Source: Stromatinia cepivora
Lineage: Eukaryota; Ascomycota; Leotiomycetes; Helotiales; Sclerotiniaceae
Length of the DNA stretch: 64,000 nucleotides
NCBI GenBank assembly: GCA_014898415.1
Contig: RCTD01000003.1
Span: forward strand, 558,001 to 622,000
Direction: 5' to 3'
Shown here: positions 1 through 11,959 of the stretch, piece after piece
Numbering within the stretch: the first letter of the stretch is position 1
Layout: each line of letters starts with the position of its first letter
Made by a program: the position numbers and the translations under genes
The notes under the pieces: model-generated
What the model saw: only the letters and a program-made list of their open reading frames with translations
What the model was told of the DNA's origin: nothing
The model's database searches: none

Positions 1-465
1 GTTACGGATTTTTAAGTTGGATTATTGTGTGTATGAAACGTTGACGAAATACACAAAAACACACATCATCAAAATTAACACCCGTTCAAAAATATAATAG
101 ATGATTCACAGATACAGACACAGTAAGACAGTATCTTCAAATACGTCTAAGATTCCCGTATAATCCAAGGTACCTTGGAACCGATCTACCTATCACCTAC
201 CATAAAGTGTATAAATTCTGCGCAAGCGCAAGCATTCTTTATGTAGATAATGTAGATAAACGTAGCTAATAACGCACCTATTCATCCCATCAATAAGCCA
301 GCGCGCTGTAATAATCCTATGAACGCACTTTGCCTTGCCTTACTATCTCTAATTCACTTTCAATTCACCCGTCAACCGAAACCCTCTATGTATTTCCCCA
401 CCGTGACCACACCCTTCATCTTCTCCTCCCACTCTATTCCTATCACCCCATAATCCCCCTCCATC
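1..465. other. Intergenic, downstream of the exportin gene
   Basis: No convincing gene is seen. The stretch is ordinary AT-leaning sequence becoming pyrimidine-rich toward the 3' end of the minus-strand exportin gene. It should hold that gene's 3' UTR, but no clear terminator signal can be named. Confidence 0.5.
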
Positions 466-3400
466 TTAGTTATCAAAAAGTCCCGCCACCCCCTCCAAAT
501 CATCAATCTCACTCTTAATCTTCTTGTCTCCTTCAACCGGTCCCCTCATAAATGCCTCTTGCATCTTACTCCTCTCCTTCCTCACTACACTCGCACTCTT
601 CGAGATTCTCCCCTGTTCACTAATACTAACGCCCTTTAAATCCTTCAACAAATCCAATACCAGCGCTCTTTGGCTTCTCTGTTGACCTCCATGTCTTCCC
701 AATGTTTCGATGCATTTATCTACTGCTTTTTCCTGAATACCAGGTAAACTGAGGAGGATTTGTTTTGGAGTTCCTGTAGCTGGTGCGTAATAAACTAAAA
801 TCGATGCAATTAAATGAGCAAGATCTTTTTGTAATTCTACGAAATAGGGTTCGTTTAGGGATGAGATAGCAGCTTTAAGAACTTCGGTACTGATAAATTC
901 TCGAATGGAGGAAGCGAGGGGCGATTCGTTACCCGAAGCAAATTCAGGGACGATTGATCGGAACACGCGGAGGACAACACTACAGCAACGGGTATCTCGC
1001 ATCCGGACTGCATGAGTAAGGAAAAGTAGAAGAGATTCTAGAATGGCCGATGATGTGAGGCAAAATGTTCTCATGCTTGGATATGCGTTAGCTTGGCTTT
1101 GAACAAAGGTCGAAGCCTCTTTGGCTGACCTTGGCGCAGGCGCGCTTCCAATATCTGTAAAGTGTTAGCTCTGGTGACACAAGTGAAGGTCATTGATAAT
1201 ATACTTGGTCGTGCTGGATCGAGAAATCCAGCAATCATCATGACAGACGTATATGTCAATTGTCGCAATATGCTCTCTTCCTTCATCTCCTCAGTCAAAG
1301 TGTCTTCATCTGCAGGAACCACCTCTTTATGAGAAAGTCTTTCCCATTCGGAACTGCATTTAGCATCCATTTGAGTGAAGCAAGAGGCCAATATCGGAGG
1401 TACGAAATGAGATCGAACTTCAACGGGACAATCATCCACCATAAGTCTCACAACATTCAACAACGCAATAAGTTGATGTGAAGACAGGCAATGCGCATCC
1501 GCAAATAGAGCATGTGCAAGAGGCCCAGGAAGTTCGGTAAATCCATAGAAGTCGACGTCCAAACGACTCATGCAATAAAGTATTGAGTAACAAGACTCTC
1601 TCACGGTACGAATTGAGCCTCGTATAGATGATGCAAGACCTTCCATGGTAGATTTGGTACCAGTGACCCTAGCGTAGAAGTCGTCTTTGCTCCCAACAGA
1701 AATTCCAGCTTGCCAGAAGCGGTCTGTCAAAATGCGACTAACAATAGGTGCCATTTCTGGAGGAAGTTCGTTCCAATTCGCGGGGTTATGGAAAGCATGA
1801 GCGTGACTTGAAGGATTAGCAAAAACATTCGATGAAGAGAAATTTTAACCTACCTTAGATACTTGAGAAGATTTGGTAGTATGATAGGCAATGCATTCCG
1901 CCATAAAGTGCAAGAAACTTTATACGCGGGGTCTTCTTTGTCCAGTTTCTCTGTTGAGCAACCTAGATATGATTTTGTAGTTCTCAACGGTAACGCCTGG
2001 ATTTAGATCAGTAACAATTTCACGTATTAAAGAACATTCGACATACCTTTAATCTCTCTTCCATGTCTTTCTGTATTGATTGCGCCTCAGAGTCTAGCTG
2101 ATAAGCTGACCAATCTTGAATCTCATGAACTCGCCTTGTGACAAGAAAGTCTCTTACGCGGTTCAAACTGAGTAGGTTACAGAAACCAGTGAAACCTTCA
2201 ATCGCCTTATTCATTTCTGGATCTTGCCAGCTTGTTTGTACAGGTGTCAGAAATCCTTTCAATTTCTGTAGACGAATTTCCGGGTCAATTTTTGAGTTAC
2301 GATGGCTGCTGGAATTAGCATTGTATTTGAAAGATGAGTGGGAGACAGAAGCGTACATGATCGTAAATAAGAAAGTTTGATAAGATGTCTGGCGTTTTTT
2401 ATCAAGATTTCTGGTAGAAATGATTTCATTGACCTTTGCTTCGAGCTGATCATAGACGTCCTTCGAGCTTAAATTAGTAGACATATTTTGACTATTTTGA
2501 AGGTACTTACCAATAATTGATCAGGCATTTTCCCGGCTAGTCGTTGCAACTCATAAGCGGACTCTGCTTGTAGCTCTTTTATGGCTTCGTTATAAGCAGG
2601 GGCGTTTGGATATTCCATAGGCTGTGTCATCAAGATATGTTCTAGGACTTTCAGCATGTAGCCGACTTTTATATCTAAAGCAGTCGTCGAAAAGGCAACG
2701 GCGAGCTGTATAATTCTCTTTTGAATTATTGGATCCTAACGAAGAGGTCAGACAAGACCAAGAACAACGTGACCACAACATACCTCGAACTTGAGCTCCA
2801 ACAATCGTTCACACCAAGTTTCTAGATTACTCTCTATGCTTGTGCGCTCTTGCTCCTAGTATTCGTCAGGTACATGTGTTAAATCCATCCTGTGTGTACT
2901 TACGTCTCGTTGGGGATCGGTGCCATGTCCCGCGCGCCATTTCATATACCCCTTTAGTGCTGCTTCTACTACAGTGAAATTCTTATCGACTCGTAGTATT
3001 GGTATTGAAGTTTTGGAATAGTTTTCCACTAAATTCAGGTCAATCATTTGTGGCGTAAATTTTACGGGACTAATTACCAGTAAACGCTGGAAATCCGTCA
3101 TAAAGATGCTGCAAAGAGTTATCCACTTGACCTAATATATGATATAAAGCCTCGGATTGCCTTTGTCGAACAACAAGCTCTATGACTTGAGAGCAATATC
3201 GACGATAATTCCCAAGGAATGCATGTCTCTCTGGCTGCGTATCGATATCTTCTTTCAGAAATAGGTATTCTGGATCTTCGCAGTCATCTGGCATGTTCTC
3301 ATATCGAATGAGGCGTGAGCTAGAAAGTTCTAAAAGAGGTGCAATTAAAGGGGTTATGAAAGAAGACCCTCCAATAATTGGCGAGCGAAGTAACTTTGTC

Positions 3401-4718
3401 CAGGTAAGAATAACGGGTATCGAAACGACAAGACTTTGACTTTGAGCAATAGCAAGGAAAAGGTTCAAAAGGTTGGAAAGATCGCAAGATTCGGGTATAG
3501 CTGAGATTTTTGACTCTATGAACACTCCGAGATTTGACATCATCTACATGAGGTCAGTATGAATGCGAGATTTTCAAAAATGGATCAAACCTCAGAAAAC
3601 TTTTTGGCAAATAGATATTTTTCATCGTCAATATCATTGGCGTCTACTACAGACCACTGGAATAGATTTCGTAGTAAACCAACCACTTCACTGGTATACA
3701 TCGGACATACGAGTTCTAAAAATTCTTCATCCGAAAAGTGCACGCGAGTATAAAGTGCAAATAGAGCTTGAACAGACGCCTAGGAGGTATCAGTGCTGTA
3801 GGCTTGCCTCACGGGTACTTTTTGAAAACTTACCAGTTGCACTGGTGTACTTGACGCAGCGAGACATTTGCACATATATTGAACGCATTGGGCACTGGAT
3901 ATGGCTTTTGGTACGGTCCAGGGCACCACAGACCTGTAAACAGCCAATATCTTAACTGCACAACTCTGATACTGAGGACTCGAAATGTCCAGTTGAAGGC
4001 ACTGGCCTAGCAATCCCCCAATTCTTACTAGCCAACCTTCATCCCCATGTCTCAAAACGGTACCTAGCTGTCGATTTGGGAATGCTTCTGATAGCACAAC
4101 GGCTGGTGTAAAGATTTCAACACAAGCTTTGCTCAGAGCGCCTTCTCGTAAAACGGTGACAGCATCTTCACCATTAAAGACCTCATCGGAGAGGGTCTCG
4201 AGAACAAACAGAACAAACTCCTTGTGAACCACAGTGCCTGGAAGCTCCCATAATCCCACAAGAAGCTTATCCATATCAGTCCACTCTGATCCCCAGCTTC
4301 TTTTTGCAATTTCCACCCAAAGTTGTGCTGTCTTATTTCGCAGATATAAAGGGTCTTCTTGGACTAGATTCTGGGAGAGTTGAATAACCCATTGCCGCAA
4401 CGCACTTGCTTGCCCTTCTGAATATGCTGCCCATTTATGTTTTATCACATGCTCCAAAAGAGAAAGTGCATAGTGGCGTACGACTGGCTGTTGAGATTTA
4501 TCGGATGCTAAGGTAAAACCATGATAAGGAGCTTCATCTTCGGCTTTGATATTCTCTAGGAAACTCGAGGCTTGTTGGCGAGACTGATTAGAGGAATACG
4601 GATTATGGACAAGTTCTAGGGCTTCATGGATTTGTGATAATAATGCCGTGCTTCCATTTGTTTGTGCAGCTGATACCTCGTTGGTAGTTGTGCTATGCCC
4701 ATTAGTAGAGTCGTTCAT
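466..4718 (-). CDS. Exportin-5/Msn5-type karyopherin
   Basis: Nuclear export receptor of the importin-beta superfamily (Msn5/exportin-5 group), expected to carry phosphoproteins and possibly structured RNA out of the nucleus with Ran-GTP. Ten exons on the minus strand rebuild one frame: 4718-3834, 3779-3591, 3543-3078, 3028-2904, 2855-2784, 2735-2511, 2460-2047, 1996-1854, 1806-1205, 1154-466. They total 3810 nt, 1269 aa, close to the usual length of about 1200. The N-terminus has the importin-beta N-terminal region (SLLEHVIKHKW), then an Xpo1-like segment (LRNKTAQLWVEIAKRSW) and HEAT-like helices such as LYTRVHFSDEEF. The introns use GTAAGT, GTATGT or GTAGGT donors; the second (GTTTGA, 3544-3590) and the exon starting at 2460 are the least certain. 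The start is the first ATG of the frame with no longer extension. Assignment to the exportin-5 branch rests on recalled family resemblance. Confidence 0.85.
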
Positions 4719-6941
4719 GGTGACCTATTAATGTATGATGAGAAGCAGAGAAGATCAAGAATTTCTTGCAGATTCTTAAGCCTTATCGACCAAAGATACC
4801 GTCTTTCTAAGAACAAGTTTCGAATTATATGACCTGACCCAACTTTATGTATGGGTTAGATGTTCAAAGAGCTTTATCGAAATGGCTCGAAAACGCTTGA
4901 ATGAAGTATATGAAATTACAAAAGAAGTGAGAGTTTTGTGTCAGCGTAATTAAGGAAGGTACAGGATGTTGGTATTGAAATGAATCCTCGTGTGCTGAGT
5001 TCACTCGGGAATATTGTACAGTAAGAAGAGGACTTGATGCTGGAGATCTAAGATAAATTCAAGCAAACACTGTACAGTAAATCCAAATGGAGCTGTAGCC
5101 TTCTTCCCTAGTTTTCAGCGGCGCTGCAGCCTTGCCGACCCACCCAAATCATCTGCACTTACATAATCAATGTAATTCGGTGAATTGCTAATGCATCAAT
5201 TAGCAATTCTCCGATCCGGGGTGAATTCTTAACGTCAATTCCACTATCCAGGTCAGTGATACAAAATGGGCTAAAAGGCATTGATTTGATGAAATGTGGT
5301 GAAATGCTCAAATCAAAATTGATACTACACAACAGACACATTGGAAGTCCTTTGTATCTGTATATATTGTTGTTCTATAGTTGGCAATCATACTGTCATC
5401 CCAAGCTGTCTTGTATGTTGGTAGATTCTCCATTTCCTCAACTTCTTCTATACGATCTATATATCTAGCCTACTAGTTCACCAGATTTTGGGCGGAAATC
5501 CTGTTGGAAATTTTAGTATCTTCAAAACTTAATTCTGGATCCATTTTACTCCCTTTAGATACCTTTACTCCCTCCGGCGCTCTGTTCACTTGTTGTTCTT
5601 CAGTAGTGTCTTTCTACTAATTCCCCTTTTCGCCGTTCTGGTCGGATGATATCCTACATTCTCGGTTGATATCATATTCTTCATTGATAGGCCAGTTGTA
5701 TTAAGCTATCTGTGGGATAGTTGTTGGTTTAGCCGTATTGTCAGCTTGCTCCAACTGTTTGCTGCAGATCCTCCAACCGCCACGTGCGACAAGTACATGT
5801 TACATCCTTTTACTACTAGGAAATTGATCATACTATGGCCAATATTCAATTCGATATAGTATAATCCATTCTTTGGCGGGCGGGAGTACCTCTTTTATCA
5901 CTCAATCTCAGTCTATTTGTCTGATTGCTTAGAAGGAAGTATCGGAGTTACAGAGAACATCCTCAACCCCCTCGGTATGAATATATAAATATTTAACAAT
6001 CTCCAGCATCCACCCATCTAGCTACCCATCCAATTTTCCCTCCTCTACACTCCAATCACAGCATCCTATATCCTCTCCACCCCCTCCCTCCATCCCAATA
6101 TCCCAAGTGCAAATCCCCAATTCTCCAAACCCCCTAAATCCAAATCTCTTTGACAAGAAAAATCACCACAAACACAACTACAACTACAAACACAAAACCA
6201 AAACTAAAACCAACATCAACCAAAGACCAAAAACCTCAGATTAATTAAACCCTTAAATTTATCCAGAAAAGAATAAATAAAGGAAAAACATGAAATCTCC
6301 TTTTTAAGAACAACATCGATGTCGAAGGAGAGGGGCAGATATATCCGACAGCAACGATTATTAAAGTGAGAGGAAAGGGAAAAGAAAAAGATAGATAATT
6401 ATATAAAGAAAGATATAAAGATATAAAAGAGAAGATATGTATCAAGCGAGCGAGCGAGCGATTCTTTAGTTTATTTTATTTTATTTTATTTTACTTTACT
6501 TTGCTGTGCTGTGGTAAGATGGGGATGGATAGAATGGAATGGAATGGGGATATGGGGGTTTGGGGATATGGGTTTTTGAGGAGTGTGGAGTGAATGAGAG
6601 TGAGAGTGAGGGGGAGGGGGAGGGCGAGGATGAGGATGTATGGGGTTTGAATTATTGACTAGGTAGGGATAGGGGGAGGGAGTGGTAAATACCTAGTATG
6701 CAGAGATGCAGAAAAAGAGATGCGTTTGTATATTTAGACATGCAATGTTTTACTTCTTCGTATGGGGGGTGGAAGAGTAAAATAGAAATACAACCGCATC
6801 ATTTCTCCTCAATTAATCATTCGAAAATTGCTGTATAACCTGGTGTTGTACATTATTACCCTATGCTCAGGAAACTATCTCTACAATGTAAATCCCATGG
6901 GCTAGATTTAAGTATCATTTCTCCGTCGTGCCCCGAAAGTT
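4719..6941. other. 2.2-kb intergenic spacer
   Basis: The first few hundred bases should be the exportin promoter and 5' UTR. Between about 6000 and 6240 the plus strand is pyrimidine- and CA-rich. At 6446-6460 there is a GCGA tandem run, followed by ATTTT repeats at about 6471-6495, and the plus strand then becomes G-rich to about 6690. No open frame here looks like a protein. A noncoding transcript or a long UTR is possible but not supported. Confidence 0.4.
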
Positions 6942-8207
6942 CTACTCCTTAACCACATCACCATTCTTCTTCATTTCACCTACCAGAAAGCTCCACTCAT
7001 CACTACTTACTTTACTCACACTTAATCGTGCCAGTTTCAACATTTGCATGTTATTCAACGCATTTCCCTTTTCTTCAAACCATGCTTTGATCTCCTTGAG
7101 CGTGATAGGAGTCTTGAGTTTCTGGCGGAATTCAACGTGTACTACACTCCACTTGGGATCATCCGGTGAGGATTTAGAATCATAATATGGGGCGGTGGGG
7201 TCATGTGCTGAGACTATAGTTCTAGTTAGTATGGATATTGGAAGATGGGAATCGTGGAGGTATTTACGATCGGGAGAATGTTCTTGAACAATTTCCATGA
7301 TTCCAACGATTGCGGGAATTTTGCAGGATGAATGGTAAAAGAAAGCTAGATCCCCCTTCTTCATCGCACGAAGATTGTTGCGTGCTAAAGTGTATGTAAG
7401 TGATTTAATCGTAAAACTGCATTGCAAGGTGACACACCTGGATATGCCCGTATTCCTTTGAAAACGTTGGTGTTAATGTTGACATGGTAATACATGTGTG
7501 AGGAATAACATACCATCCCAAGGCTCAGGTTCAGTCTTCGCTGCCAAATCATCGATGGAGAATTTAATATCATGACCTTTTTCGATACGTGATTCTGGTT
7601 CAGCTTTCATGAGCCAATATTGACGAGTTGATGAGGACTCCGTCGATGGGATCGCCGCTGATGTAGGTTCGGTGCCATTTGGTAGAGATGATTGGGTGGG
7701 TTTGGTAGAACTCTAAAAATGATCCGCTGATAAATTCAAAAAAATGCAAAGATAGGAATCGAATTGACAAAAATGTAAAGAGTATGAAATGAAATGAAAT
7801 GAAATGAAATGAATATGTAACAGAATTTGTGAAGAGCACCTGCCCGTCCAAGAGAACTCCTTGTGGATAGAAATATGAGACAAAATCAAGATGTAAGACT
7901 TAATTACAGTGGGTAGATAGATAGATGGTAGGACCCTATAGTATAAGAAGGTTGAGAATAACGGGAAGTATGGACCTACAGTATTTGATTTTGGCGCAGT
8001 AACCTTTCCATTGACCTCAGCATCTTTTATGGGTTTCCAATTTGCCGCCTTCTTCTTGTTCTCCTTATTGCGGTTTGAAGCTTGGGAAGTTGATGAAGTT
8101 GTAGTCTCTTCCTTCAAGCTTTCCTTATTGTTTGTTTTTCGTCGACTTGATCTTCGAGGTTCTACAGGAACTTCATCTCCAATTTCTTTGGCTTTTCTTT
8201 TGACCAT
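6942..8207 (-). CDS. EVE-domain protein (THYN1-like)
   Basis: Five exons (8207-7980, 7712-7514, 7455-7438, 7384-7268, 7213-6942) give 277 aa. The first ~75 residues are basic and Lys/Arg/Ser-rich with KRK and RRSSRRK clusters, likely a nuclear localisation signal and disordered tail. The rest is an EVE domain of the thymocyte nuclear protein 1 family: [11 protein letters not shown], then [20 protein letters not shown], then [19 protein letters not shown] and a C-terminal [13 protein letters not shown] domains are related to PUA and YTH folds and are thought to bind modified nucleotides; the ligand of fungal members is unknown to me. Exon 3 is only 18 nt yet is needed to keep the conserved GIR-x-(Y/Q)[10 protein letters not shown] block in frame. 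The intron at 7214-7267 has a clear ACTAAC branch point. Confidence 0.88.
7785..7814. repeat. GAAAT pentanucleotide run
   Basis: About five direct copies of GAAAT lie inside the first intron of the EVE-domain gene. It is a simple repeat likely to vary between strains. Confidence 0.7.
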
Positions 8208-11200
8208 CTTTTGTGTTGGGATTTATTTATGTATTGTTTACTGCTGGGTGAGTAGTTACTGTAAACAATGGAGCTGTGTTGGAACCCCCGAATGTTTATG
8301 CAATAGAAAAGAGATGCGTTAGTCCCGTGAGTCCTTACTCCTATCCTAGTACAAGCGTACTCCGCCGTAGATAAGCTAACAAGATTAAACCTTCTCGGCG
8401 TTTTCCCAAACTTCCTTAAGCGAAAGAAATGACGACCAAGAAGCCTCTTGCCTGCCGAAACTAAAAATCAAAAGCCACCAGAGCTAACCATTTTAATATG
8501 TTGTGCCCCAGTTACACCACCTGCACTCCTCCCTTTTCATATCACCTATTAAAGAGCCCTGCAACTTCAAAATATATAAACAATATTACTCATTTTGAAT
8601 CATGCAGGCGGGAAGAGTTCTTTTGAGCATGTATGAGGATTGAAATCGACTCAATAACGTTAATGTAAGATATCTTTTTTTATTTCCTAAAAACCATCAG
8701 CCGTTTTTCTTCGTTCCTTATTCTTCATTTGTGATTTAACGGTTGTCAATCCATCCATACTCCTGTTCTGGGCTTTTTAAAAACTACCTATTGGACCCGG
8801 TCTTATGCATGCTTGATAGACCATGAAGGTGCTCCTCTCAAAAAAGCTCCTTGCAACATGAACGCCATTCCGTCAAAATCATACATGCAACTGATCCTTC
8901 CACAAACTCTCGGAGCACGTCCAACAAGATATTCTGGTCTCCACAATCACCAACGACAGATTCGGATAGCCGGCTCCAAGGAATCTTATGAGTAAGAGGA
9001 AGAAAACGCGAGAAGTCGTAATTTTACGGCACATTGCTTTCAGGATAAATAGTCTCAGATGCAGGAATCATGATACGTGGTAATGATCACAAAATCATAC
9101 ACAATACCTTCCTTCATTGACCTGCGCTTCAGCATTTCACGGCTCTCATTAATTTCGATGAATCGGTATGGTCATGAGAAATAATAGAATCTCAAGGATC
9201 TCTAGCTGTTTGTTAGTGAAGGTAGTAAGTAAATAGTGGCAAAGTTATTTAGATAGTAATGAAAAAGAAGCCCAGATGCATTCATTGATCAACCTTAGTA
9301 TAGATTTTCCGGTCTATCTTTTGGTTCTTTCACTTAGTGGATGTCAATCGAAGCCACCCACATACCACAAACATATCATAAAGAAACATGCAGGAATTGT
9401 CAAACGAATTCCCCGGGAAATAAGTTACGAGGTCCCAAGATGATATTGGTATCTCGCGGAGAAAGACTCAATGTCATAAACTTGGTAGAACCATCCATCC
9501 CATCCCGTCTCAATCCTATTCATCTCATCCACAGCTTCAGAGGCATAATCTGTAATGGTATCATTGGTCTGTGTGCGGTATCTCTATGATGTGAGGAGAA
9601 ATTGAAATGGGTCTAGAGAACTAAAAACAGGAACGAAGTACCATACCAGCATACCAGCATACCAGCATAGGTACCTTTCATAGACGGCATTTGTAACCTA
9701 TCAATCTGATCTTTTCTATAAGGCAATGATTTATACGCCAGAAGCTTATATCCTGGTGGGAAACGTGATTTCCAATTTGGCCCTGCACCTTTGAACAATT
9801 AAATAAAACTCCATTCCCCCTCTTTTTTTTCTCTCTTCCTGTTTTTTTTTTCTCTCTCATCCTATCTATCTTTCTTCCTAACTATCATATTCGCCTCTTT
9901 TCAATTTCTCTTTTATTCTTCATTTTCTTTCTTGTTTCGAGTCATTTTGAATTCATTCAAATTCCCCGTACTTATTGTATCCTCTTTCCTACCTGCCACT
10001 ATCACAAACCTTGTCAAGAAAGACAGGGCGGCCTTCCTTTTTTTCAAATACAACAAATTGAAAATGATGGATTCACAACGTCAAATTATGATGGAAACTT
10101 TTTCATATCTTGAAAAATTGTTCTTCATTTCGTCGTCTTTCTCTTCACCCAATTTTTGGAGCGACAAGCTTTTTCCTTTATGTCGCAGATTTCTTATGGT
10201 ACAAAAACATTTAGGTCCACGGGTTAAAGCGACCACGAATTTCACACCGCATCAGGAACAGGCACGACCTGGAACCAATCATGCTAGTCCAACACACTAC
10301 TATCTCTCTAATATACTATACCTCACTCACCCAATCTATTAATCAAGGGATTTTAGGGTATTTGAAGATGTTAACAATAGAATAGCGACCAAGGACCATT
10401 TTATTCTTTTTCTATATGGATTTAATTCGATTTCGATAAGAATGAAATGATCTTTCCGTATGGAAGGGGAAAAATTGAGTTGGGCCAATGATATGACTCG
10501 ATTGGCTTATCAATCGAAGTTAGCCTTTTTTTCTACCAAGGAAAGGAAAACGATTTCCCAAGCACAACAGCATCGCTCAGCTCCTAAGCAAGAAAAAAAA
10601 ATTAAGAGGTGAACGCCGCGACATTCATCCGACAATCTCCTTACTCAATAGCATACCCCCGGAAAGTTCTTATTAGTTCAGATCCTCTTTGGTATCATCT
10701 AAAGCTACCTATTTCACAAAATTTGGTTGCTTATTCGGTCCACCAGCCGATTCAACCAACGTGTTACAGCAAGCATTCTCACATTGATTTTACAATACAG
10801 CATTATTTCGCCAACCATCGGCCCAAAACCCCCCCATTCTCTGTCCGCACCGTTCCTAATTCGACCTTATTTTTGGAGCCGTGTATTCAAACGGGTATGT
10901 TCCGATCTTTTCAATTATCTTTTCATTTCCCATGCATCTTATCCGTACAAATTCCGGAAAGTTGTACGGACTGGGCTGTTATTCAACACGCACACACCCA
11001 GCTTACCGCTTCGTCGCTGCCTTACCTCCGAACTACCGCGAATTCACCTCAGAGTCACTCAACTCACCCATCACTCACTACTTGGAGTCCAACCAACCAA
11101 CACAAACGTGACCTTTAATCCTTTACAACAATAATTCATCACGTTGGTCACGCTCTACGCTCTACGCTCTACGCTCTACGCTCTACGCTCCACGCTCCTC

Positions 11201-11638
11201 CAATGTTACGATTTACATTCACTTGGAACAACATTCGTCAATCAATCCATCAAAGCATCAATCAAATCAACACAAATACATATCTACCCACACCCACAAT
11301 TCGACCATTCTGGATCCTCCAATTACCATGGATAATTGACTAACACGACATGTTCTGTTTTAGAAAACATCATTACCTAGTTATAACTATTTTTAATAAT
11401 TCTTATTATTTTCATTATTGGTAAGTTAAAACGGTAATTTCTTTCAATTCACCTTTTTATCTTTTCCTTTGACCCTTTGACGCTCCGTTCCGGCCTTCTG
11501 ATTGAACGAGGCGAGGTATTTTTGGGGCGTTACTTTTTTAGTCACTAATCCTAATCTTACATTAGCGCACAATTCAGGTGAAGAGAGACTCCGAGACTTG
11601 TCAAAACAATTTGGGACATCAACAGCGCGCGTCGATAG
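8208..11638. other. 3.4-kb intergenic spacer
   Basis: It contains the EVE gene promoter on the left and the SWI1 gene promoter on the right. Open frames of up to 169 codons occur (for example 10609-11118) but overlap each other, have no recognisable domain and sit in pyrimidine-rich low-complexity DNA, so they are probably chance. A short CATACCAG repeat is at about 9645-9670. No RNA gene was recognised. Confidence 0.4.
11150..11198. repeat. 7-bp tandem repeat (CTCTACG)
   Basis: Six to seven tandem copies of a 7-bp unit, the last copy varying to CTCCACG. It lies about 440 bp upstream of the SWI1-like 5' UTR intron, in the promoter region. Confidence 0.85.
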
Positions 11639-11930
11639 GTAAGACCTTACCTTTCATTCCTTTCATTCTTATCCTTCCTTATGCTATAAAGATGTCACGA
11701 GACATATTATCATTATTGATGCGCATACTGATTGAGAATTGTTGACGCTGTTGATAATAAGTTGATGAAGCAATCGTTTTCCCCCTTTGCTTCATTTGAC
11801 CCATCAGCGCGTCGCGACTTCATCGCGCCAGATTCTATCTTTTATCTTTGCATCTCTAACTTCATCTTAATGGATTTCAATGGATCCTAACTCAACTTTG
11901 ATGATCGCTGACACTTGTGCGCATTCGCAG
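11639..11930 (+). other. Probable 5' UTR intron of the SWI1-like gene
   Basis: A donor GTAAGACC follows GTCGATAG at 11639, and an acceptor CGCATTCGCAG ends at 11930, preceded by a GCTGAC branch-point-like sequence. The 292-nt interval lies wholly before the chosen ATG at 11960. The prediction rests on splice signals only. Confidence 0.5.
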
Positions 11931-11959
11931 ATGGGTTGCCACTACTATCATCCACAGAC

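Noticed and set aside
10609..11335. Possible genes of 60-170 codons upstream of the SWI1-like gene
   Set aside because: Several frames overlap on the same strand, composition is pyrimidine-rich, and there is no domain, signal peptide or splice pattern.
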